From an uncultured Oscillospiraceae bacterium (GTDB lineage Bacteria > Bacillota > Clostridia > Oscillospirales > Oscillospiraceae), in NCBI GenBank assembly GCA_934655935.1, contig CAKUHJ010000098.1:1-7148 (forward strand): a stretch of DNA of 7,148 bases, given 5' to 3'. The notes beneath the pieces are model-generated. The model did no database searches and was not told the origin of the DNA. It saw only the letters and a list, made by a program, of their open reading frames with translations. The position numbers and the translations under genes were made by a program. Below are positions 1-4,560 of the stretch, piece by piece. How positions within the stretch are numbered: the first letter of the stretch is position 1; every line of letters begins with the position of its first letter.

Positions 1-869
1 GCCATGCGGCCGGGGTGGAAGGGCTCGATCTGGTCAAGCTTTTCGCCGGTGCCGATAAATTTGATGGGCTTGCCGGTAACGGCCTTGACCGAAAGCGCCG
101 CGCCGCCGCGGGCGTCGCCGTCGAGCTTGGAGAGGATGACGCCGTCAATGTCCAGCTCGTCGTTGAAGGCCTTCGCGGCGTTTACCGCGTCCTGGCCGGT
201 CATAGCGTCGACCACGAGCAGAATTTCATTCGGCTTCACGGCGGCCTTGATGGCGCGGAGCTCGTCCATCAGAGCCTCGTCGATGTGCAGCCGGCCCGCC
301 GTATCGAGGAAGACCATGTCGTTCCCGTGGCGTACCGCGTGCGCAATGGCTGCCTTGGCAATGTCGACGGGATTGGTCTGCCCCATTTCGAACACGGGAA
401 TGCCAAGCTGCCCGCCGACGACCTGCAGCTGCTTGATGGCGGCCGGACGGTAAATATCGCACGCGACCAGCAGGGGATTCTTGTTCTGCTTTTTGAACAG
501 ACCTGCGAGCTTTGCGCCGTTTGTCGTTTTGCCTGCGCCCTGCAGGCCAACCAGCATCACAACGGTCGGCGGCTGGGAGGCAAGCTGCAGCTTCTGGTTT
601 TCGCTGCCCATGAGCTTTGTGAGCTCCTCGTCGACGATCTTGACGATCATCTGCGCGCTGGTCAGGCTTTCCAGCACGTCCGCGCCGACGGCGCGCTCGG
701 TGACCTGCCTGATAAAGTCCTTGACGACCTTGTAGCTGACGTCGGCCTCCAGCAGCGCCAGACGGATCTCGCGCATGGCCTCCTTGACGTCGGCCTCGGA
801 GAGCCGGCCCTTTCCGCGCAGCTTTTTGAACGCGCCGGAGAGCTTTTCGGTTAATCCTTCAAATGCCAT
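1..869 (-). CDS. ffh: Signal recognition particle protein Ffh, N and G domains (3' end of gene beyond window)
   Basis: Ffh is the GTPase of the bacterial signal recognition particle. With the SRP RNA it binds signal sequences emerging from the ribosome and docks with FtsY at the membrane. The frame starts at ATG 869-867 and stays open to base 1, giving 289 complete codons. Residues 1-100 are the helical N domain (MAFEGLTEKL start). The G domain follows: P-loop GLQGAGKTT at 108-116, DIYRPAA at 138-144, DTAGR at 199-203, SKLDGDARGG from 257 and GTGEK at about 283. The methionine-rich M domain, which binds RNA and signal peptide, is outside the window. The Shine-Dalgarno GGAG lies at 880-877, overlapping the end of ylxM, with only four bases (870-873) between the ylxM stop and this ATG, so the two are co-transcribed and probably translationally coupled. 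The domain order and all GTPase motifs are seen directly; the identity is near certain. Confidence 0.97.
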   Translation of the reverse strand, partial: MAFEGLTEKLSGAFKKLRGKGRLSEADVKEAMREIRLALLEADVSYKVVKDFIRQVTERAVGADVLESLTSAQMIVKIVDEELTKLMGSENQKLQLASQPPTVVMLVGLQGAGKTTNGAKLAGLFKKQNKNPLLVACDIYRPAAIKQLQVVGGQLGIPVFEMGQTNPVDIAKAAIAHAVRHGNDMVFLDTAGRLHIDEALMDELRAIKAAVKPNEILLVVDAMTGQDAVNAAKAFNDELDIDGVILSKLDGDARGGAALSVKAVTGKPIKFIGTGEKLDQIEPFHPGRM

Positions 870-873
870 TGGC

Positions 874-1218
874 TTACTCCTTCAGTGTTGAAACGGCCTG
901 CAGAATCTTTTCCGCCTCTTCCTGCGCGGCGGGGATTTCCCGCAGGCGCCGGGCGCAGGCGGCAATCTCCTCTGCGGCGGTGCGAAGCTGCGCGTCGCGC
1001 GCGATGCAGCCGAGCGTCTGCTCAAAGCTTATAAGCTGAAGCCGGCCGCGGCTGAGCGCGTCGTGCACGCCCTGGCGCGTGACGCCGGTGGCGTCGGCAA
1101 TTTCGCTCAGGGAAAGATCCTGATTGTAATGCAGATCAAAGCACTGCCGCTGCTTCTCGGTCAGAAGCTCGCCATAATAATCAAGCAGCAGCGACATCCT
1201 GAGCGCTTCGGCTTCCAT
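874..1218 (-). CDS. ylxM: YlxM family helix-turn-helix protein (UPF0122), SRP-associated
   Basis: This 114-residue protein matches the YlxM/UPF0122 family in length and in its N-terminal pattern (LLxDYYGxLLTEKQRxxxxLxYxxDLSLxEIA). Residues about 36-62 form a sigma-factor region-4-like helix-turn-helix (LSEIADATGVTRQGVHDALSRG). Residues 75-112 are a helical, alanine- and glutamate-rich tail. Members sit directly upstream of ffh in Firmicutes; from family knowledge they are linked to SRP function, and YlxM is reported to interact with the SRP in Streptococcus. Despite the helix-turn-helix, a DNA target is not established. The start at 1218 is supported by AGGAGG at 1232-1227, eight bases away; a second in-frame ATG (Met8) lacks such a site. 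Here ylxM has its own consensus promoter at 1297-1269, rather than following ftsY as in some relatives. It is the first gene of the ylxM-ffh transcript. Confidence 0.88.
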   Translation of the reverse strand: MEAEALRMSLLLDYYGELLTEKQRQCFDLHYNQDLSLSEIADATGVTRQGVHDALSRGRLQLISFEQTLGCIARDAQLRTAAEEIAACARRLREIPAAQEEAEKILQAVSTLKE

Positions 1219-1244
1219 CCCGGCGGCCTCCTGTTCCTGTGATC

Positions 1245-1264
1245 AGGCTGGAAAAAACCAGCCT
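1245..1264 (-). other. 5'-leader hairpin of the ylxM-ffh mRNA
   Basis: On the transcribed strand AGGCTGG (1264-1258), six T (1257-1252) and CCAGCCT (1251-1245) form a 7-bp stem with a U6 loop. With a start site about 5-8 bases after the -10 box (near 1262-1264), this hairpin would sit at the very 5' end of the mRNA, 12 bases before the AGGAGG of ylxM. Its left arm and its loop are the right arm and U-tract of the MATE terminator, so the two folds exclude each other. The pairing is seen; a role in mRNA stability or insulation is inference. Confidence 0.6.
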
Positions 1265-1291
1265 CACTATCATACACGATCGTGAGGCTGG
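1252..1291 (-). terminator. Rho-independent terminator of the MATE gene, overlapping the ylxM promoter
   Basis: Read on the minus strand, CCAGCCTCAC (1291-1282) pairs perfectly with GTGAGGCTGG (1267-1258) and is followed directly by TTTTTT (1257-1252). Inside the stem a G/A mismatch and three more pairs (ATC with GAT) leave a six-base loop. It begins 36 bases after the MATE stop codon. This is a canonical intrinsic terminator for transcripts arriving from the MATE gene. Its loop contains the -10 box of the next promoter. Confidence 0.85.
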
Positions 1292-1297
1292 TGTCAA
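1269..1297 (-). promoter_or_regulatory. Sigma-A promoter of ylxM-ffh with operator-like dyad
   Basis: TTGACA (1297-1292), a 17-base spacer (1291-1275) and TATGAT (1274-1269) make an almost perfect housekeeping promoter on the minus strand. The predicted start lies near 1262-1264 and gives a leader of about 45 bases before ylxM. The spacer contains CACGATCGTG, a perfect 10-bp palindrome that runs one base into the -10 side (1284-1275). A larger inverted repeat, CCAGCCTCAC with GTGAGGCTGG, encloses the -10 box. The palindromes could be a repressor operator, or simply the stem of the overlapping terminator. Confidence 0.85.
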
Positions 1298-1327
1298 GGC
1301 TTTTTCCTTTACAGCTGAGCGGAATTT

Positions 1328-2677
1328 TCAGTCCGTCAGCGCGGCCTCTGCGCGGCGGAGCGTGGCGCGCAGGAAGAAAATGTTCATGGTGAAGGCGACA
1401 AGCTCCGCAATCGGGAAGGCCAGCCACACCAGCTCGAGCCGGCCCGTCTGCGCCAGGAGCCACGCGCAGGGCAGCAGCACCACAAGCTGGCGGCACACGG
1501 AGGTGATGAGCGCGTGCACGGGCCGGCCGATGGCCTGGCAGACGGAGCCGGAGATGATGCAGAAGCCGGCCAGCAGGAAGTGCGGCGCGATGATGCGCAG
1601 CGCCCGTTCTCCGGAGGCCAGCATGGCCGGGGACGGGGAGAAGAGGCTCAGCAGCGTATCCGGCAGCAGCTCAAACGCCGCGCAGCCGAGCGCCATGATG
1701 CACACGGCGCTGAGAATGGACAGGCGGATGGTTTTTTTGACCCGGTCGGGCTTTCTTGCGCCGTAGTTATAGGAAATGATGGGGATCATGCCGTTGTTCA
1801 GGCCGAAGATCGGCATGAAGATAAAGCTCTGGAGCTTGAAGTAGGCGCCAAAGACGGCGGTCGCCGTAGTGGAAAAGCCGAGAAGAATCTGGTTCATGCC
1901 GAAGGTCATGACAGAGCTGATGGCGGACATGACAATGGAGGGAAAGCCGATTTCATAGATTTCTCCCACCGTGCGCGTGCGCCAGCGCATCTGCGCGAAG
2001 GAAAGGTGAATTTCCGGATTGTGGTGGAGGTTCAGATAAAGGCCCAGGATGGCGGAGAGAATCTGGCCGATGACGGTGGCAAGCGCCGCGCCGGCGACCT
2101 CCATCCGCGGCAGCCCGCACAGGCCGAAGATCAGGATGGGGTCGAGAATGATGTTGACGATGGCGCCCAGCAGCTGCGTGAGCATGGAAAGCTTTGTCCG
2201 CCCGGTAGACTGCAGAAGCCGCTCAAAAAGGAACTGGCTGAAAAGGCCGAACGACAGGCCAAGGCAGATTCTGGAGTAATCCGTGCCGTAGCGGACGATA
2301 TCCGCAGCGTCGGTCTGCGCGCGGAAGAACGGCGCGGAGCCGAAAACGCCGATGAGCGCAAAGGCGGCGTAGGTCAGGATGAAAAGCACCACGCCGACGT
2401 TGGCCGTCCGGTCGACCTGATCGCGGTCCTTCGCGCCCAGCGCGCGAGAGAGCAGCGCGTTGACGCCGACGCCCGTGCCCGTGCCGAAGGCAATCATGAG
2501 ATTCTGCAGCGGGAAGGCGAGAGAAACGGCGTTAAAGGCCTCCTCGCTGAGCTTTGCGACAAAAATACTGTCCACGACGTTGTAAAACGCCTGGACAAGC
2601 ATGGAGATCATCATCGGGATGGCCATCTCGGCCAGAAGCCTTCCGACCGGGCGCACGCCCATCTTGTTTTCCTGCAT
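1328..2677 (-). CDS. MATE family multidrug/cation efflux antiporter
   Basis: This 449-residue integral membrane protein has the length and twelve-helix pattern of MATE transporters, which export cationic drugs or metabolites in exchange for Na+ or H+. Helix 1 (about 15-40) carries the family pattern PMMISMLVQAFYNVVDSIFV, with an acidic residue at D36. The conserved GTGTGVGVNALLSRALG lies at 65-81, and the sequence repeats as two MatE halves: helices up to about 215, then a second half from about 235 with GxNNGMIPIISYNYGA at 292-307. The substrate cannot be told from sequence. The start is not certain. ATG 2677 has only a weak GAGTG site (2687-2683), whereas in-frame Met6 (2662-2660) is preceded by AGGA (2673-2670) at seven bases. 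I keep the upstream ATG because relatives typically start with a short polar stretch ending in ENKMG. The gene is monocistronic, with its own promoter and terminator. Confidence 0.93.
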   Translation of the reverse strand: MQENKMGVRPVGRLLAEMAIPMMISMLVQAFYNVVDSIFVAKLSEEAFNAVSLAFPLQNLMIAFGTGTGVGVNALLSRALGAKDRDQVDRTANVGVVLFILTYAAFALIGVFGSAPFFRAQTDAADIVRYGTDYSRICLGLSFGLFSQFLFERLLQSTGRTKLSMLTQLLGAIVNIILDPILIFGLCGLPRMEVAGAALATVIGQILSAILGLYLNLHHNPEIHLSFAQMRWRTRTVGEIYEIGFPSIVMSAISSVMTFGMNQILLGFSTTATAVFGAYFKLQSFIFMPIFGLNNGMIPIISYNYGARKPDRVKKTIRLSILSAVCIMALGCAAFELLPDTLLSLFSPSPAMLASGERALRIIAPHFLLAGFCIISGSVCQAIGRPVHALITSVCRQLVVLLPCAWLLAQTGRLELVWLAFPIAELVAFTMNIFFLRATLRRAEAALTD

Positions 2678-2713
2678 GGTTTCACTCTTTTCTGATTTTG
2701 TATAAGCCGCGCC

Positions 2714-2742
2714 ATTATCTCATACAGGACATAAAAAGTCAA
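2714..2742 (-). promoter_or_regulatory. Sigma-A promoter of the MATE gene, extended -10
   Basis: On the minus strand TTGACT (2742-2737), a 17-base spacer and GATAAT (2719-2714), preceded by the extended -10 dinucleotide TG (2722-2721), make a strong predicted promoter. The start is expected near 2707, giving a leader of about 30 bases. The -35 box is also the proximal part of the U-tract region of the upstream ammonia-lyase terminator. Confidence 0.8.
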
Positions 2743-2773
2743 CTGCGGACGCCAGCAGGAAGGGCGTCCGCAG
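2733..2773 (-). terminator. Rho-independent terminator of the ammonia-lyase gene
   Basis: CTGCGGACGCC (2773-2763) pairs perfectly over 11 bp with GGCGTCCGCAG (2753-2743) around a nine-base loop, followed by TTGACTTTTT (2742-2733). The stem starts five bases after the lyase stop codon. The U-tract is interrupted by GAC, which is the -35 box of the MATE promoter, so termination may be less than complete and some read-through into the MATE gene is possible. Confidence 0.82.
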
Positions 2774-2778
2774 AAGGC

Positions 2779-4344
2779 TCATGTGAATTCCGGAACCAGG
2801 CGGCGCAGCAGCGCGGTCAGCTCGCCGCCGCGTACCAGGGCCTCAATTTTTTCAATGTCCAGCCGGATTTCCCGGTCAGCGTCCATGAACGGGATTTCCT
2901 CGCGCACGCGCGCAAGGACCGCCGCGTGGATGGGGGAAAGACCGCTGCCGTATTCTCCGCTCCTTTGCCGCAGCTCCAGCGCCTGGCAGGCGGTCAGAAG
3001 CTCAAAGGCCAGCACGGAGCGCGTATTTTCAAGAACCCACCCGGCCTTCCGCGCGGCGGTGGTGCCCATGGAGACCATGTCCTCCTGGTTGGCCGAGGAG
3101 GGAATGGAGTCGACGCTTGCCGGATGCGCCAGAACCTTGTTTTCCGAGACCATGGACGCCGCGGAGTACTGCACGATCATAAAGCCGCTGTTGACGCCGG
3201 GCCGGACCGTCAGGAAGGGCGGAAGACCGTTGGAAAGCGCGGCGTTGACCATCCGCTCCGTGCGCCGCTCGGAGATGCTGGCAAGCTCTGCGCACGCAAT
3301 GGCGAGAAAGTCGAACGGCAGGGCCATGGGCTCGCCGTGGAAGTTGCCGCCGGAGATGACGGCCTCGTCCTCCGGAAACAGCAGCGGATTGTCCGTGACG
3401 GCGTTGAGCTCGAGGTCGACGCGGGAGCGGATGTAGGCGAGGCTGTCGCGCACGGCGCCGTGCACCTGTGGGATGCAGCGAAGCGCATAAGCGTCCTGCA
3501 CGCGCGCGCCCTGGCAGCGGGCAATCAGCTCGGAGCCTTCTGTGAGCAGGCGGAGATTCTTTGCCACAAGCATCTGCCCCGGCTGGCCGCGCACGGCATG
3601 GACGCGGGCCTGGAACGCATCCAGCTGGCCGGTCAGGGCCGTAAAGCTCATGGAGGCGATCAGGTCGGCCAGCTCCGCGGCGCGCAGCGTATCGTAAAGG
3701 TGCAGCGCGCCCACGCTCGTCATGGCGCAGGTGCCGTTCGTGATGCCCAGACCCTCCTTGCACACAAGCGTATCCAGAGGCTTCAGCCCTGCGCGGCGCA
3801 TGGCCTCCAGGCCGGGAAGCCGCTGGCCGCGGTAGAAGGCCTCGCCCCGGCCGAGGAGCACCAGCCCCATATGGGAAAGCGGGGCAAGGTCACCCGAGGC
3901 GCCGAGCGAGCCCTTTTCCGGGATGACCGGCGTGAGGCCGCAGTTGAGCATCTGCACAAGCAGCTCCACCAGAACGGGGCGGACGCCGCTGTAGCCCGCG
4001 CACAGTGCGTTTGCGCGCAGGAGCATGACGCCGCGCACAATGTCCCCGCGGTACGGCGCGCCCGTAGCGGTGCAGTGGCTGAGAATGAGATTGGTCGAGA
4101 GCTGATTGCTCATCTGCTCCGGGACGGCGACCCTGGCAAAGTCTCCGAAGCCGGTGGTGATGCCGTAGGCCACGCGCTTTTCCCGGGCAATTTTCTCCGC
4201 CAGCGCGCGCGAGCGCCGCATAGCTTCCATCGCCTGCGCGGAAAGCACAACCTCCGCGCCGCCGCGGCAGACGGCCACAAATTCCTCCAGCGTCAGATCC
4301 TGTCCGGTCAGAACGACCCGGCAAATGCCTCCCGGTTCCGTCAT
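2779..4344 (-). CDS. hutH: HAL/PAL/TAL family ammonia-lyase, probable histidine ammonia-lyase
   Basis: The 521-residue protein belongs to the MIO-dependent ammonia-lyases, which remove ammonia from histidine (giving urocanate) or from aromatic amino acids. The Ala-Ser-Gly triad that cyclises to the MIO prosthetic group is in GSLGASGDLAPLSH, with the triad at 149-151. Other active-site counterparts are Tyr60 (YGITTGFG), His90 (LSHCTATG), Asn203 (ITNGT), the Gln283/Tyr286/Arg289 cluster (QDAYALR), Phe335 (GGNFH) and Glu421 (NQEDM). Length is close to bacterial HutH (about 510). The Glu in NQED and the SH pair argue for histidine as substrate, but Met follows NQED where classical HutH has His, so another aromatic substrate is possible. 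ATG 4344 is chosen because an in-frame ATG 14 codons upstream (4386-4384) overlaps the promoter and has no ribosome site. No hutU, hutI or ftcD neighbour is visible; the gene has its own promoter and terminator. Confidence 0.88.
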   Translation of the reverse strand: MTEPGGICRVVLTGQDLTLEEFVAVCRGGAEVVLSAQAMEAMRRSRALAEKIAREKRVAYGITTGFGDFARVAVPEQMSNQLSTNLILSHCTATGAPYRGDIVRGVMLLRANALCAGYSGVRPVLVELLVQMLNCGLTPVIPEKGSLGASGDLAPLSHMGLVLLGRGEAFYRGQRLPGLEAMRRAGLKPLDTLVCKEGLGITNGTCAMTSVGALHLYDTLRAAELADLIASMSFTALTGQLDAFQARVHAVRGQPGQMLVAKNLRLLTEGSELIARCQGARVQDAYALRCIPQVHGAVRDSLAYIRSRVDLELNAVTDNPLLFPEDEAVISGGNFHGEPMALPFDFLAIACAELASISERRTERMVNAALSNGLPPFLTVRPGVNSGFMIVQYSAASMVSENKVLAHPASVDSIPSSANQEDMVSMGTTAARKAGWVLENTRSVLAFELLTACQALELRQRSGEYGSGLSPIHAAVLARVREEIPFMDADREIRLDIEKIEALVRGGELTALLRRLVPEFT

Positions 4345-4354
4345 CGCATCCGCT

Positions 4355-4360
4355 CTCCCT
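4355..4360 (-). promoter_or_regulatory. Ribosome binding site deciding the ammonia-lyase start
   Basis: AGGGAG at 4360-4355 lies ten bases before ATG 4344-4342. It is the only purine-rich Shine-Dalgarno candidate upstream and lies downstream of the predicted transcription start (near 4370). It therefore supports the 521-residue start over the longer 535-residue reading. Confidence 0.65.
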
Positions 4361-4376
4361 TCTTGTTCTGAAGAAA

Positions 4377-4405
4377 AGCATAGCATGCGGATAGAACAAA
4401 ATCAA
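4377..4405 (-). promoter_or_regulatory. Predicted promoter of the ammonia-lyase gene, extended -10
   Basis: TTGATT (4405-4400), a 17-base spacer and TATGCT (4382-4377) preceded by TGC fit an extended -10 sigma-A promoter of moderate strength. The start would fall near 4370, with a leader of about 26 bases. The nine-base word GCTTTTCTT occurs both just upstream (4415-4407) and just downstream (4379-4371) of the core elements, 36 bases apart. This placement could suit a regulator, but no known site is recognised. Confidence 0.6.
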
Positions 4406-4429
4406 CAAGAAAAGCTATGAAGTTTTAAA

Positions 4430-4446
4430 ATTATTTGTGCAATAAT
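4430..4446. promoter_or_regulatory. A/T-rich dyad upstream of the ammonia-lyase promoter
   Basis: ATTATT, five bases (TGTGC) and AATAAT form a hyphenated 6+6 inverted repeat. It is in the only markedly AT-rich stretch of the window, about 25 bases upstream of the -35 box of the ammonia-lyase promoter. The position suits an activator or an UP-like element. I do not match it to a known operator, and short AT dyads arise easily by chance. Confidence 0.3.
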
Positions 4447-4480
4447 ACGATAACGCGGGAGCGAACTGCCGCATTAGCAG

Positions 4481-4523
4481 AAAAAAGAGCCGCCGGGGCG
4501 AAATGTATTTTCGTCCCGGCAGC
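4481..4523 (-). terminator. Second (distal) terminator of the ABC exporter operon
   Basis: On the minus strand GCTGCCGGG (4523-4515) pairs with CCCGGCGGC (4497-4489) with one U-G wobble. An A/C mismatch is followed by five more pairs (CGAAA with TTTCG) and a five-base loop. The stem is followed by TC and then six T (4486-4481). This is a strong GC-rich intrinsic terminator, seven bases beyond the first one. Confidence 0.8.
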
Positions 4524-4529
4524 CCGGCG

Positions 4530-4557
4530 TGTCAAAAAAGCCCTGGCTTTTTTGACA
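4530..4557 (-). terminator. First (proximal) terminator of the ABC exporter operon
   Basis: TGTCAAAAAAGC (4530-4541) and GCTTTTTTGACA (4546-4557) form a perfect 12-bp palindrome around the four-base loop CCTG on the plus strand (CAGG in the minus-strand RNA), starting three bases after the exporter stop codon. Its A6/T6 tracts lie inside the stem and its GC core is only two pairs. It is therefore symmetric, could act in both directions, and is probably weak alone. Confidence 0.65.
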
Positions 4558-4560
4558 GTC

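Noticed and set aside
15..854. Plus-strand frame (279 codons) opposite ffh
   Set aside because: It lies entirely within the ffh N and G domains on the other strand and has no independent evidence of coding.
1514..2695. Plus-strand frame (393 codons) opposite the MATE gene
   Set aside because: The translation is highly charged (Asp, Glu, Arg, Gly, His) with no hydrophobic core and mirrors the codon use of the MATE gene. It is a shadow.
2554..4371. Long open frame on the plus strand (605 codons) opposite the ammonia-lyase
   Set aside because: It is antisense to a clear MIO enzyme, runs across the promoter/terminator junction at 2714-2773, and has low-complexity His/Arg/Ala composition and no start context.
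4345..4560. Riboswitch or small RNA gene in the 216-base gap before the ammonia-lyase
   Set aside because: The structured part is accounted for by two terminators of the preceding operon. The predicted leader of the lyase is only about 26 bases, too short for a riboswitch.
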